DNA of 64,000 nt, from assembly GCA_029379385.1 (NCBI GenBank), contig CM055605.1:992001-1056000 (forward strand), written 5' to 3'. The notes beneath the pieces are model-generated. The model worked only from the letters and a program-made list of their open reading frames with translations. It ran no database searches and was not told where the DNA came from. This document shows, piece by piece, positions 12,173 through 24,851 of this stretch. Every line of letters begins with the position of its first letter. Position 1 is the first letter of the stretch. This DNA is from Quillaja saponaria (Eukaryota > Streptophyta > Magnoliopsida > Fabales > Quillajaceae). A program made the position numbers and the translations under genes.

Positions 12173-13773
12173 TTTCTTGTAGTTTTGCTTCAGGTTGGGT
12201 TAACTCACCCTTTTTTGTTTGTCCTCTGTCGGAAGAAATTTAAGACACAAAGAACCATAGTCTAGCAAATCGCTTTCTGTGGTTCTTGTAATGGGCAATA
12301 AACAGGAGCCAAATATCATATGCTTGAAATACTTGTGGGCTCATTGTTTACAAGTGGACAAATAAAATAACAAACCAATTTACTTGCTAATTAAACTCAT
12401 AATTTTTCCTGTAATAGTAATTTGACCTAGCCTGGGGAACCTTCTTCCTCTTCCTTAGCCTTATGCCTTGGAGTGATTTCTTGGTGCTGACGAAAGGACA
12501 GGAGCATTTGACTGCTGTCCATTTACTTTTCGTGTCTACAAATTAAGGTTTTGCAAAATATTGAGAATAAATTACCTTATCAAGCAATTGTATCCCTAAC
12601 AATAACGATGCCTGAAGATACATTAAACATGGTTAGCTGTAGAATCAATCATTAAAAGAAATATAATCTAAAATTTTGAAGTCTTGTGAAACTGAATATT
12701 AAAAATCCCATTATTAAAAAAAGGAATAAAAGAAACTGCATATGATACCAGTAAAATATGATTTAAACATAAGCAACAACCTCTGTAAAAAATATCCACT
12801 CTTGTAGCAAGTTTTCCTGAAGGCTATATATCTGTCTTCTTCCATAGCCTTTGCTACCCATAGCAACATGCAATAAGTTTTCCTAAAGCTTTTGCTGCTG
12901 TTCACAAGTTTGAAAGGTTCTTAGCCGCTGTGTAATTCATTGCACAAACCAAATCATCAATAAAAAGCTCAAAATGATTAGCAAAAACAAACAAATAAAT
13001 AAATAAATATAATAAGAAGCAACATAGATTTGTCGTATTTCCCTTGGACATGCCAGCATTGGGATTTTGAAATTTGAGGAGAGTATCATCTTGCACATGT
13101 ATACAGTTCAAAGATTCCTGTCCAATATTCACTTGACATCATCAGCTCACCCCTCAAGGCACTGACACAAATTTTACTTCTTAACGTTCTTTTCCCTCCG
13201 AGTGACTGCATTTCTATTGGCCATTCCATCGAACATTTTATGCGCATACGACGTGGTGTCACATTAGCCATACGCCCATAGCCCCATGCCTATCATGAGA
13301 GCACTGCAAATATAAACATTATTACTTACTAGAACAAAAACCCAACTTATTATGCTGCTGTATGGACTTGAATTCCCGATTTTGCAAAAAGATACAACTT
13401 TTCTGAGAAGGTGAGGGAAGGGGAAAGATCCATATTGCCACTGAGGCCCAAATCCACTAGTCTAATATAAATTTTGTTAAGAAGGCTCTTAGCCTCCTAT
13501 ATTGTAATTTTCGTAAATCACTATAATTTTTTTCATAATTGTAAAATTAATTAAAGTCTCCTGGCAAAATCAAAGGCAATACCTGTCAACTGACACTGTA
13601 GTCCTGTCCCAAAAATAACAAACCTGGCAGTAGCAGCCACCAACAAACCCCAAGTCGAAACCCGTACAAACCCATACCACTAGCAGGCAGAAGCTGCTAA
13701 TTAGTCAAATAGGTTAATGTAGTAGAAGAGAGAAAAGAAAAACCCACCAAAAATCCTTATCTTCTCCGGTACC
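12173..13773. promoter_or_regulatory. Divergent intergenic region between the LTI65-like gene and TOC75
   Basis: Head-to-head promoters would lie here. The sequence ACGTGG, an ABRE-core-like motif, occurs at 13251-13256, about 1.1 kb from the LTI65-like start, so a link to that gene is weak. Short ORFs in this stretch show no gene-like features. Confidence 0.4.
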
Positions 13774-16700
13774 ATGTCCTCCTTCACTGCCCCTAGCCAC
13801 CTCCATAGCACTACGCTCTCCACCCCGCCTTCCCTTCGTGTCAACAAATCAAGTAGATCCTTATCTGTCAAATGCCACAGCTCTCCTTCCCAAGATCCCG
13901 AATGCTCTAGCACCACACTCCTCAATACCTTCTCTAAGACCATTGCCGTCTCCTCCGCTGCAACCCTCCTCTTCCAAATCAATCCGCTTCCCATCGGACC
14001 TGGAGGTTTCGGCTCTGGAGGCGGTAGTGGTGGTGACGGGTTCCCTGGTGGTGGTGGAGGTGACTGGTTCGGCGGCGGTGGGGGTGCGGGTGATGGGAGT
14101 GGCGGTTTCTGGTCGAGACTTTTCTCGCCTGCAGTGGCTATTGCCGATGAACCACAGTCTCAGGATTGGGATTCTCATGGCTTGCCCGCTAACATTGTGG
14201 TTCAGCTCAATAAGCTCAGTGGGTTTAAAAAGTATAAACTTTCGGAGATTCTCTTCTTCGATCGGAGGAGATGGACAACTGTGGGCACAGAGGATTCATT
14301 CTTTGAAATGGTGTCTCTGAGGCCTGGTGGGATATACTCGAAGGCTCAGCTTCAGAAGGAGCTTGAAACTCTAGCTACATGTGGGATGTTCGAGAAGGTT
14401 GATATGGAAGGGAAAACCAATGCCGATGGGACAATAGGGCTTACCATATCTTTCACCGAGAGTACTTGGCAGTCGGCCGAAAAGTTCAGGTGCATCAATG
14501 TGGGTTTGATGCCCCAGTCAAAGCCCATTGAGATGGACGTAGATATGACTGATAAGGAGAAGCTGGAGTACTTTCGCAACCAAGAGAAGGATTACAAGAG
14601 GAGAATTGAGAGGGCGAGGGCGTGTCTATTGCCATTGCCAGTGCATAGGGAGATTATGCAGATGCTTAGAGAGCAGGGGAAGGTGAGCGCCAGGTTATTG
14701 CAAAAGATAAGGGATCGGGTCCAGAAGTGGTATCAGGATGAAGGTTACGCCTGTGCCCAGGTGGTCAATTTCGGGAATCTGAATACTAAGGAGGTAGTCT
14801 GCGAGGTGGTAGAAGGGGATATCACCCAGCTGGTTATCCAATTCCAGGATAAGCTTGGCAATGTTGTTGAAGGGAACACACAAGTCGCTGTGGTCAAAAG
14901 AGAATTGCCCAAACAGGTAAATTTTGATTGTGTTTAATCAAGCGCTAATTTTGGTTTATATGATTGATTCATGCTTTCATGTGTTTAAACTTTAAATTAA
15001 TGGGCTAAGTGAATGAGTATTATTCTTGGTTTCATTCAATCTTTGAATTCGCCAGTTATTAAACTGATTTCCTGTTGGACGTTTGTATTTGATTTACAGC
15101 TTCGTCCAGGCTATACTTTTAATATAGAAGCAGGGAAGCAAGCTTTAAGGAATATAAATTCGCTAGCTTTATTTTCAAACATTGAAGTCAATCCACGACC
15201 TGACGAGAAGAATGATGGAGGTATTATTGTTGAAATTAAGCTTAAAGAATTAGATCAGAAGACAGCTGAAGTTAGTACAGAGTGGAGTGTTGTTCCTGGA
15301 CGTGGAGGACGTCCCACTTTGGTATGGACATCTAATCAATATCTACTTTTCCAAAGAACATAATGATTATAATGTAGATCGATCTGATTGTCTTTATGAA
15401 CTATGTGTAATAGGCATCACTCGAGCCAGGAGGAACAATTACTTTTGAACATCGGAATCTTAGAGGCCTAAATAGATCCATCATTGGGTCAGTTACCACG
15501 AGCAACTTCTGCAATCCTCAGGTATTACCTTGATTTATGAAGTTGTCTTTTTATGTTATAGGAATTGTTTGGTATGCCATACGTGTAAGCTTTGTCTCAA
15601 GAAATGCCTATGATGTTTTTGGCTTAGGATGATCTTGCTTTTAAGCTCGAGTATGCACATCCATATTTGGATGGTGTATATAATCCACGCAACCGGACTC
15701 TCCGTGTTAGCTGCTTCAACAGCCGGAAACTCAGTCCAGTGTTCACTGGAGGGCCAGGGGTGGATGAAGTCCCTCCAATATGGGTTGATCGTGCTGGAAT
15801 GAAGGCTAATATTACTGAGGTAATCTCGATGGTTCTTTTAATGTTGATGATTGTTTGGGAAGTTAATAATGTTTTCTACTTGTTTATCTTGATTGTTATG
15901 TATCAACCAGAACTTCACTCGTCAGAGTAAATTCACTTATGGACTTGTAATGGAAGAGATAACAACACAAGATGAAAGCAGTCATATCTGTCAGAATGGT
16001 CAAATAATGTTGCCTAGCGGAGGAATTAGCGCAGATGGACCTCCAACAACCCTCAGTGGTACTGGCATTGATCGAATGGCATTTTTACAGGCAAATATTA
16101 CCCGTGATAACACAAAGTTTGTAAATGGAGCTGTAGTTGGTCAGAGAAATGTATTTCAGGTGAGCCCATAATCATAATGCTTTTGTTGTCTTATCACAAC
16201 AAAACTAGGAATTGTTCTTCTCCCCTGGAGACGTGCTCATACACAATTTCCGAGTATTGATTGAGAATTAATAGAACCAGAAGGCTGTATATAAGGGACA
16301 AATACTTCTGCATAATAGCTAGTGTTTCGTAAGTAGCGACACATGTTCATCTTCAATATGGCATAGAGCATTCAAAGTTTCAAATATACAATTTAATTGA
16401 TTTATCAATTTTGGATAAGACAAAGGGACCTTTCTTTGTATCTATAAGCTCATAGTTTCTTAGCTCTTTTTAGCTCTAACAGTTGATCGAGACACAAATG
16501 GAATATACTGCACTTCCGATCCCATTTTGCAAGAACTTTATTTTAAAAAAGACTTATATCAATTGAATATGATGACTTATTGGGAGAATGTTTGTTTTTT
16601 TCTTTAACTTGTTTTTCATTTAAATTTTAAATCATTTAGAGGCTAGGGCACATATTTATTCGATTTGTTTAGTTAAATGCTCATATAACATCAAATATTG

Positions 16701-17867
16701 TGGTCTATACTGATGTATAAAGTCAGTTTTTATCTCTCAAGTCTCCCATTGTTCTTTTAGTTGCACCCCATATACTCTGCAATAATCTCTTAAAATTTTT
16801 GTTGACTTTCTCACTAAACAATGGGGAAATTATAAAAGGAAGCAGCCACAATTTGCTTAGAGTGCTTCACATAGACTTATGCCTGTTGATGCTTCATAGA
16901 TAAGTGTAGCCAATCCATTTTCTCTATTTCCTGCTAATTGTTGTTGGAATATCCTCTCTAACTTTTGTGGATTGTAAAGCCTTCAATTAATCCTATGCAT
17001 GGTCATAATTACAAATTAGGCCTCTTATTTGGGTTGGTTAAACAACTCAGGCAATGTTTTTTTGTTGAAGTACAAGAAATTGTTCTTCTATTTTTTGTGG
17101 CCTTTGTATGCACTTATTTATATTTCTTTATTGACCTAAATATCTCACATAAAAACTGCAGGTAGATCAAGGCATTGGGGTTGGTAGCAAGTTTCCATTC
17201 TTTAATCGTCACCAGCTGACACTAACAAGATTTTTCCAGTTGATGTCTGTGGAGGAAGGTGCTGGTAAAGCACCACCACCAGTGCTTGTCCTCCATGGCC
17301 GCTATGGTGGCTGTGTTGGTGACCTTCCGAGTTATGATGCTTTTATCCTTGGGGGTCCCTATTCCGTGAGAGGTTACAACATGGGTGAGATAGGCGCAGC
17401 CAGAAACATTTTAGAGGTAGGGAATAGCAGAATTATGATTTTACTAACTATTTCTATCCAATCTAGTTATTCACAAAAACTTGATGGACAGAGAGCGATA
17501 GCAATCAAGACTTAATTATCCAAAACTATTGCATTTACTTGTTAGTAGAAGCAAAAAATTTGCATACTGTGTGTGTTTATGGCAATTGAGAATAAATGCC
17601 TGATTGTTTCTCCAATGTTTTCTACAGCTTGCAGCCGAGTTACGGATACCTGTTAAAGGCACACATGTCTATGCATTTGCAGAACATGGGAATGATTTAG
17701 GAAGTTCCAAGGATGTAAAGGGGAACCCCACAGAGGTATACAGGCGCATGGGTCAGGGATCGTCATATGGTGTTGGTATCAAGCTAGGTTTAGTGCGAGC
17801 AGAATATGCTGTAGATCATAACTCTGGCACTGGTGCATTGTTTTTCCGTTTTGGTGAGAGATTTTGA
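13774..17867 (+). CDS. TOC75: TOC75, outer-envelope protein import channel of chloroplasts
   Basis: TOC75 is the Omp85-type beta-barrel that forms the protein-conducting channel of the TOC translocon in the plastid outer envelope. Seven exons join without phase conflict: 13774-14916, 15100-15321, 15414-15521, 15628-15819, 15911-16159, 17162-17416 and 17628-17867, giving 802 residues, a normal family length. The N-terminus is a Ser/Thr-rich transit peptide. It is followed by the glycine-rich stretch of about 40 residues (roughly 69-111) that is characteristic of TOC75-III. POTRA-like segments follow (including LRPGGIYSKAQLQKELETLA), then the C-terminal barrel with GGPYSVRGYNMGEIGAAR and a final aromatic residue (FRFGERF). 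Intron 5 is long, about 1 kb. No defects are seen. The glycine tract separates it from OEP80. Confidence 0.97.
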
Positions 17868-18229
17868 GATGCAGGTAGTCATAGTGTATCTGCTTAATTT
17901 TGTACTCTAGATTTGGTAAAAGAACCCTGTGATATCTTGTTATTAGTGTTGAAATTGGTTCTGGTTCTGTAAGTGAAAGCTGTGAGAAGATTGTTGATGA
18001 CTTATTCTTTTTATTTTTCTATAAAAAAAATAAAATTTTAATTTTATTCTGCAGTTATTTGTGTGACCAGTGACCCAATCCTATCAACATTATAATCAAA
18101 ACTTGATGAATCTGAGAGTGATAATCATTGACTTTTGCAAGGTACTGAGACTGATACTGTTTATCAGTGACCAAGTCTCTAGATTGTACTTGGAAGTTTT
18201 GAAGCAGTGGCAGGGATTGAAAAGCGAAA
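17868..18229. other. TOC75 3' UTR and spacer
   Basis: Presumed 3' UTR followed by A/T-rich DNA. No gene features. Confidence 0.5.
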
Positions 18230-18848
18230 ACGAGTTCTTCTCCCAAGTCCCAGCAGAAGAAATTGGTCAATGCCTATTTACTCACATTCTTTTCCTACTA
18301 ATTTAACAAAACAAGGAAAACCGAATCCACCAAGTCATACAAAATTATACCAAATATTCTAATAACTTAATTCATCAAATCTGACTTATTTGGCTCTAAA
18401 AATAAAAATATATTAGAATATTAGAATTTTTTTTAATATTCTATTTTACTATAAATATTCATTTCTGAATATATATTTTAAAAATATATTAACAATAAAT
18501 ATTTATTTTTAAAATTATTAAAATATAGATTAGAATATATTATATAAAGTATAAGAAAATAGAGAGTATAAGCGGGTTAAGTTTTTATGAAAATAGTGTA
18601 ATATTGGAAAAATTAAAAATAATAATAATTATGAATCACAATGTATAGTATGTTTTATTTATTCATGTTTTAGATTTATTACCTTTTAAACTAAATAAAT
18701 AATTATAATTTTTAATAAAATTATTTGGTTAATTTTCTTATAATTTTATTTATTGGTTCAATCCAATATCAACATAAAATAAGAGGTAAAAGAGAAAAAA
18801 AAAAAATCAAGTTAAGATATCATTTTCTAAAACTATTAAATTCCCCTT
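18230..18848. repeat. Upstream flank of F-box copy A, shared with 29.2-29.6 kb
   Basis: Phrases such as AGAAATTGGTCAATGCC and CCACCAAGTCATACAAAATT recur with substitutions and indels at about 29230-29320, ahead of the deleted F-box copy D. Further similarity is seen around 18570-18660 versus 29350-29460. This is the 5' flank of the duplicated F-box unit, otherwise A+T-rich. Confidence 0.75.
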
Positions 18849-19087
18849 TTGCCTTTTGTATTTCATTTTAATCTACTGTCATGTGCTACAACATTTCTCA
18901 ATTCTCAAATCCAAGGAACTAAGCCGAGCAGTGACTTGCCGATTCTCGTGACCACTCCAACGATTGCGATCCGAATCGTCACCGTCTCTTTTGGTACCAG
19001 AAGTTACAGAGCATTTCCATGGTTTCCCAGACAATTTTCTCAAATCTGCTGCTCTCGGAACTCTAAGAGATCGATAGAGATCATAAG

Positions 19088-20287
19088 ATGGGAAGCAGCA
19101 TAGACGATTTGCCGGAAGTTTTGTTGGTTGACATTCTTTCAAGGCTGCCGGTTGAATATCTGATACGATGCAAGGCTGTCAAGAAATTCTGGTACGATAT
19201 AATCAACAATCCAAATTTTGTCACCTATTACTGTAATTTCTTCTTCAACAATAAAAGTGGCATGCTAGTTAGCAGTTATATAGACACCGCTCTTGGGAAA
19301 AGAGATGTTTTTCTGTCCTTACTTTCTTTCAATGAAAGTGGGGATGATATTTCTCTGACTCGTTTAGATTTACCACTGGATTGGGACAACATTAACTTTA
19401 CTTTGAATATTATGGGTCCGTGTAATGGCATATATTATTTAGATATAGTTCCAGAGGCATTGATCAATCCTTCACTCAGAGAATTCAAGGCCCTCCCGGA
19501 TTCCGATATCGCACCGTTTGGCACTGAGTATGGGCATGTTCTTGCTGGTTTTGGCTACGATGGCAAAACCAATGACTACAAAGTTGTGAAGCTTATGCTA
19601 CTTTGTGAAAGAGAAACTCCTTTTACCATATGGAATTGTTGGAGAGCCGAAATTTATAGCTTAAATGCCAATTGTTGGAGAGAAGTTGATGATGCGGTGC
19701 CACCTATTGATACTGATGATGGCTCTCCCGCTTATAGATTTGTAAACGGTTGTTTTCACTGGATGGCTTGTGATGTTATTAGTGAATCTGAACGTGAAGT
19801 TGTAGTTCTGTCGTTTGATATGGTGGATGAAGTTTTTCGTAAGATAAGACTGCCAGATATCGGAGATGATTGTGAGACTATTCCCTATGTTGCACCCTAT
19901 AATGACTCTACTTCTATAGCTGTAATTGTATATCCTTTACAAGCTGAAGAAGGAACAGAAAAAAGTTTCAATGTGTGGGTGATGAAAGATTATTGGGATG
20001 ATGGATCTTGGGTTAAGCAATTCACGATTGGTCCTATAACGGTAGTGCCAGTCCCCTTGGGGTTTCACAGGAACAATCAGTTGTTTTTCCAAGACAATAA
20101 TGGAAAGTTGGTCGTGTATGATCCTGATGACCCACAATTACAGTTGAAGGATCTACGAGTTTATGGGAAGCAAGAATGTCTAATAACTGCTACTTACATG
20201 GAGAGCATTGCTTCACTCAGAAGAGGAAATGAGTTCAGTCCAAAACAGCTTGTTTCTTTTGGTATGGTTCCAGACCCTCTCTTGTGA
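19088..20287 (+). CDS. F-box protein, S-locus-F-box-like (copy A, intact)
   Basis: Intronless ORF of 399 residues. An F-box at about residues 6-50 (DLPEVLLVDILSRLPVEYL, then RCKAVKKFWYDII) would bind SKP1 in an SCF ubiquitin ligase. The rest matches an F-box-associated (FBA) substrate-binding domain, with NPSLREFKALP and a GYDGKTNDYKVVK segment, both typical of the SLF/SFB and CPR1-like group. The start is the first ATG and places the F-box at the very N-terminus as expected. It lies about 2.4 kb from the 3' end of a T2 ribonuclease gene on the opposite strand, a gene pair seen at S loci. Phylogenetic placement among SLFs is inference; a general FBA-type F-box protein is the alternative. This is the only copy of the four with an intact reading frame. 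Confidence 0.92.
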   Translation: MGSSIDDLPEVLLVDILSRLPVEYLIRCKAVKKFWYDIINNPNFVTYYCNFFFNNKSGMLVSSYIDTALGKRDVFLSLLSFNESGDDISLTRLDLPLDWDNINFTLNIMGPCNGIYYLDIVPEALINPSLREFKALPDSDIAPFGTEYGHVLAGFGYDGKTNDYKVVKLMLLCERETPFTIWNCWRAEIYSLNANCWREVDDAVPPIDTDDGSPAYRFVNGCFHWMACDVISESEREVVVLSFDMVDEVFRKIRLPDIGDDCETIPYVAPYNDSTSIAVIVYPLQAEEGTEKSFNVWVMKDYWDDGSWVKQFTIGPITVVPVPLGFHRNNQLFFQDNNGKLVVYDPDDPQLQLKDLRVYGKQECLITATYMESIASLRRGNEFSPKQLVSFGMVPDPLL

Positions 20288-21380
20288 GACTGAAACTAAC
20301 TAATATCTGAGACACCCTCCCCCACCCCAAAAAAGAAGAGAAAGAAATAAAGTCAGCAGATTAATGATATCCTTATGGATAGAAAAACATGATGGAATTT
20401 AATTTTATATTATTTGATACAAAATCATGGCATGTATCCAGTCAGTGATCAATTTCTTTGGACTGTGTTGTCTTGTTTGTTGGTAGTGGAAGCTAATGTT
20501 GGTGAGGGAAAGCAACCTGTTGAATTGAATGTATGAGTACTTTGAACTTCATTTATCACCTATCCTCTTTGACATGTGGCATATTAAACCTTTATTTGAT
20601 TCATTACAAGTCTGCAAGTACTCCAAAGCAGGTTTCTTAAACAGTATTATCTACTCGGATTAAAGAGAAAGAACCTGCATGATTTTCATTTACACTTATT
20701 TGGTTCTAGGTTATCTAGAAGCTTATTTCAGGGTTTATAAGATAAGATTATTTAGTTTGCTTCTCAATGCTTATGACTAATTAACATCATCTGCTTTGAC
20801 CTAACAAACTAGCACTATACTGATATTGTAGTAAAACAAGAGATTTCTTAAGTTCTTAGTAAAACATAGATTTAAAGACCAAGAAGCAAAGAAAAATATG
20901 ATATGGATAGATAGAATGAGAGACAAGACATAAATAGAATGTCACTCTCAGAATGACGCAGGACAAATTTTTATATCTCTAGGTTCATCAAGAGAAGCTT
21001 AGATGAAAAATACCGAATTACAATGTTTCGACAGCTAACCATTTCGATTGCATTTGACAACAACACAATCTTCTTTGCTTCATCTTGTTCCATTTAGTGC
21101 TCTTTACAATGTTACAATTTGTGTACTCGCCTTCTCTTCAAGTTCACGTACTTGCAGGTAACTTAATCAGGATGTATTTTTTTATTACTTTTACATCAAT
21201 TGCACATGCACCAGTCATGTATGATATGTTTGTTACTACTGATAATTCTGTCTGATTTTATGGACATAAGTGTGTGTTCAATTTTATTTTTCTTTAGAGC
21301 CGGAAAGTTTTCTAATGAGGAGATGACCTACCATTTTCTTGAATTCAAATGGAGTAAGCTTGACTTTAGCTGTTGAAGGG
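20288..21380. repeat. 3' flank of F-box copy A, duplicated twice downstream
   Basis: This stretch is nearly collinear with 24920-26022 (copy B flank) and, for its first 650 bases or so, with 28295-28941 (copy C flank). It begins with the same ACTGAAACTAACTAATATCT phrase after the stop. It ends in a small exon-like piece (AGKFSNEEMT and so on at about 21298-21377) that is also in copy B. No complete gene is seen. Confidence 0.88.
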
Positions 21381-22666
21381 AAACTACTGACTTTGAAGGC
21401 TAAATTTCATTTAAGGACAACATAATATGATAAGCATATATTGTTTTTAGGTACGAAATGACAAGCATAAATTATACATTTGGTGCATTAGATCTGCTTA
21501 TTACTAACTTCCGTTCTCTTGTCTATTAGATTTGCTTCTTATTATTTGTTTTCAAGTTGATGTTCAAGTCATAGGACCTGTAAATAAGTTTCTGAATCTT
21601 GCATTTGTTTGGGTATCATTCTTTGGTCTGGTCACTATTTGGCGGATTGATAAGTTTCTTATGAACTAAAACCAACGTGGGTACTGTCTTCAGCTTGATT
21701 TCTTGAAAAGAATACAAATATTTTTCTTGGTTTTTCTGTGGATGTTCTTCTTGAAAAATGTTTTGGTTCCATAAACAGATTTCAGTTTGAAAATGGTCCA
21801 ATTTCATTTTTTGCTAAGCATAATCTGGTAAATAGGCTTAAAATCAATCATAAATCTGCTGATTCATCTCCTCCTGAGGCTGGTAAATTCTCCAATTCCG
21901 ATTCTCAGATGGATAAATGAGATGCATATGGAAGAGGACATGGAGTCTAAGCCCTGCATATTTGGTAAGTTTGAGGCAAATTTGCCTCGTGAAGATCCAC
22001 AAAGATTGAGTTTTGAGTTGGGGATACTTGCAAAGGATGGCACGAATGTTATAGCTTGTGAGGGGGCAGAGAGGTTATACAAACAATGTCAGGTTAGAAA
22101 CCTGAGAGCTGGGTTAAAGCAATGGCAGGGATGGTATAGGGGCGCGTGACTCATGCTCTTTCTTGCTGGAGGCATGTTTAGGCAGTACTGGTAGACTGAC
22201 ATACTATTAGAATTTCAGGATGAATTTACCTTTTTACCTTTTGCCTTCAATTTTGTTGGTGTTGGTTTTAGTGTTTCCCAGTAAGAAGAAATTCTTAATT
22301 AGTGAATCTGTTGAAAACGAATTGGGATAAATTATGGTTTTCTAGATTCCCAGAGCAAGAAGAAGAGAGTAAGGGAGAAAAACATCTGATCTCGTAAACA
22401 TGAACAAATAAATAAATCAAAGTGACAAGCCTATTCTGTTTCCAAAGAAGAACTAGAGAAAGTGAATGAAGTAATCAAGTTAAACAACCTTCTGCTACTG
22501 CAGCCATCATCCAGTGAAGAGATCATAATTTCCAAAAGGAGATAAAAGAAAACATAATCATGCTATAATTTAAATCATTAAAGAGACCGTACACATATAT
22601 ATTAATGAAATATTTAAGTAAGGATCGGAGGCATTTTATTTATACTTTTGTTTATTTATATGTACA
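21381..22666 (+). other. Spacer with an unrecognised coding-like remnant near 21.75-22.15 kb
   Basis: Two adjoining open frames at 21738-21920 and 21922-22149 have coding-like composition (for example LPREDPQRLSFELGILAKDG) but are in different frames and have no clear start or splice signals. I do not recognise the family. They may be a decayed gene or chance. The rest is A+T-rich DNA up to the 3' end of the ribonuclease gene. Confidence 0.3.
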
Positions 22667-23507
22667 TTATTTATCAGGAAATATTACATTTGGGTTACAG
22701 TTCTTAATAAGCGGGGGTCCACTGCAATTCTTAATGGTGATTGCATCTTTCTCAACACACAGAAAAATTTGGAAGAGGTACTTTGCTTTGGCTTGTGTTT
22801 CGCATTGGATGATTGGCATCACATTAGTTGCTCCATGGATGGCGTTTTGAATATCCTGTGCCTTGTACTTTGAACCATTCGCGATAATCCCTTGAAAGAA
22901 AAACAACAAACTGAATTGGCACAAAACCTTTTCATGCTATTTAAACAAATACTAATTAATATGCATTTTACGTACCTGCTGATTCCAGAATCAGTGTAAA
23001 ATTAAAGCGCTTATGCCATTGCAATTGTTGCCCCAAAATATGATTTTGGCTTAAGGTTTGAGCATGTGCCATGCTTGTACCATTCGTGCTGCCAGAAAGT
23101 AAAACCTCTGTCCCAAGCTGGGGTAATCAAGTTAGGCCAGTATATCAGAATGTCATTCTTTAATTGTATTATCTGCACAGGAAAAAAAATAAAATAAAAT
23201 TGTAAGAAGTACTAAAATTCATTAAGAAAGAGTAGTCATGGAAGATACTTACATCATGTTTACTCAATGCTGCTCCTCCTTGACAGTTTATTAAGCTTTG
23301 GCCGGACTGGAGAGTTGGCCAGAATCCATGAACAGTAAAATACATGGGTATCGTTTGAGCATAAGTCTTGGATTTACAGAAGGTATGGGGCCACTCTAGT
23401 ACTAGCTTGTAGTCGTAGAAGGCAAATGGCTGTGGTTGTGCTCTCACTGCAGTAGCAATCATGAAGAAGAAGAAGAGGAAAATGAAGAAGATCGTTTGAG
23501 CTGACAT
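22667..23507 (-). pseudogene. T2-family ribonuclease (S-RNase/S-like), with a frameshift
   Basis: Secreted RNase T2 family gene. Three exons on the minus strand: 23507-23253, 23172-22976 and 22890-22667, all with GT-AG borders. The signal peptide is strongly hydrophobic (phenylalanine-rich, ending near AVRA). The two active-site blocks are present: FTVHGFWPT, and FWQHEWYKHGTC with both catalytic histidines and the Glu and Lys. One extra base near 23010-23016 puts a TAA at 23011-23013, so the product would stop after about 138 residues. Beyond it, a frame one base away resumes as KRFNFTLILESAG and then exon 3, with the family's C-terminal cysteines (QIFLCVEKDA). The exons total 676 nt, one more than a multiple of three, agreeing with a single insertion. 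A TATA-like element at 23583-23590 supports the start at 23507 over an in-frame ATG at 23579. The first intron lies between the two active-site blocks, where T2 genes commonly have one. Confidence 0.87.
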
Positions 23508-23582
23508 GGTGTGAGTTTTTGCAATGCAATGCAATGTATGAGTTATGATCAGTGTTGTGCTCAACATGCTGAATATCACTCT

Positions 23583-23590
23583 CTATATAT
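23583..23590 (-). promoter_or_regulatory. TATA-like element of the T2 RNase gene
   Basis: TATATATA on either strand, about 76 bases upstream of the chosen ATG on the minus strand. Position and sequence fit a core promoter; no experimental evidence. Confidence 0.55.
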
Positions 23591-23812
23591 AGCTCAGTTA
23601 GTCATGAGCTGCCTGCCTGCAAATTTGCATTATGCATGTTTTTTTTTCTTTGAGAGGAATATTTGCATTAGGTAATTAAACCAACTTAAAACAATTCATC
23701 ATCAATTTTATAAAAACTAGCTGTTTAAATTACCTTCAATACATATTATTCTTTTACAACTTACAAGATTAGATAATTTTTACATCCACATCATCTTTAA
23801 ATTGACACCATC

Positions 23813-23851
<39 letters not shown>

Positions 23852-24195
23852 TGAACATAAATATATTATTCTTTTACCCCTAATAAACATTACAAACCAT
23901 TCACACACATATGTATATAGCTCAGTTAGTCATGAGCTGCCTGCCTGCAAATTTGCATTATGTATGTTTTTTTCTTTGAGAGGAATATTTGCATTAGGTA
24001 ATGAAACCAACTTAAAAAAATTCATCATCAATTTTATAAAAATGAGCTGTTTAAATTACCTTTAATACATATTATTCTTTTACAATTTACAAGATTAGAT
24101 AATTTATACATCCACATCATCTTTAAATTGACACTATGCTATATATATATATTTATTAATATGAACGCAAATATATTATTCTTTTATCCCTAATA
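23585..24195. repeat. Direct tandem duplication of the RNase 5' flank (328-bp offset)
   Basis: The segment from about 23585 to 23883 recurs at about 23913-24195 with an offset of 328 bases. Both begin with TATATAGCTCAGTTAGTCAT and share GCCTGCCTGCAAATTTGCAT and further blocks, with scattered substitutions and a different length of an inner AT microsatellite (about 23815-23847 in copy one). The copy nearest the gene carries the TATA-like element. Confidence 0.92.
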
Positions 24196-24851
24196 TTAGA
24201 TAATTTACGTAAAACTAGTCTATCTCTAATTTGACATCAGTATTATATTTTTATTTTTATTACTATAAAAATCAGATACCAATATTTTCTAATCTGCTCT
24301 ATGTCAAATATAAAAATTTCATAACATATGTTATATTACCTTACAAACCATTATATATATATATATTCTTATTCATTTGGTGTACTTCAAATTAGTAAAA
24401 TCTAGGTTACTATGCAATTAATTGACCCAAATCAGTGATGGTTACACTTGCATATATATATATAGAGGGTTGGTTGATGAGTTGTTTTGTTTCTCGTTTT
24501 GTTAATTATTTGTACTCATTCCTTAGTATTTATTCTAACCTTAGAGCATTGGTTGGTATTTGGATAAATGGAAAATATTGGTATACACGGCAAAAATATT
24601 CCCTGAGTCCCAAAAATATTCTAACCTTATAATACCTATGAAGAATGTGTTGAACATTAAATATAATGTGTTAAACCTGGATAATTATTCTTGCGAGAGA
24701 AGTGCTTAATCATGCCTATAATGTAGAATATCATGACAAATTAGAAAAACAGAGATCATACATGCAAAACTAATATTAGAAACTTTATAGGGTAAAAAAA
24801 TAAAAAAAAAAGGTGACCAAGCAACTATGCATGTAAACAGCCAGTGAAAGT
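24196..24851. other. A+T-rich spacer
   Basis: Spacer with AT microsatellites between the RNase upstream duplication and F-box fragment B. No gene seen. Confidence 0.55.

Noticed and set aside
13838..14320. ORFs in other frames of TOC75 exon 1
   Set aside because: They are shadows of a G+C-rich coding exon; the TOC75 frame is unambiguous.
23508..23579. Upstream in-frame ATG for the T2 RNase
   Set aside because: It lies almost on top of the TATA-like element and would place 24 residues before a normal signal peptide; the ATG at 23507 fits better.
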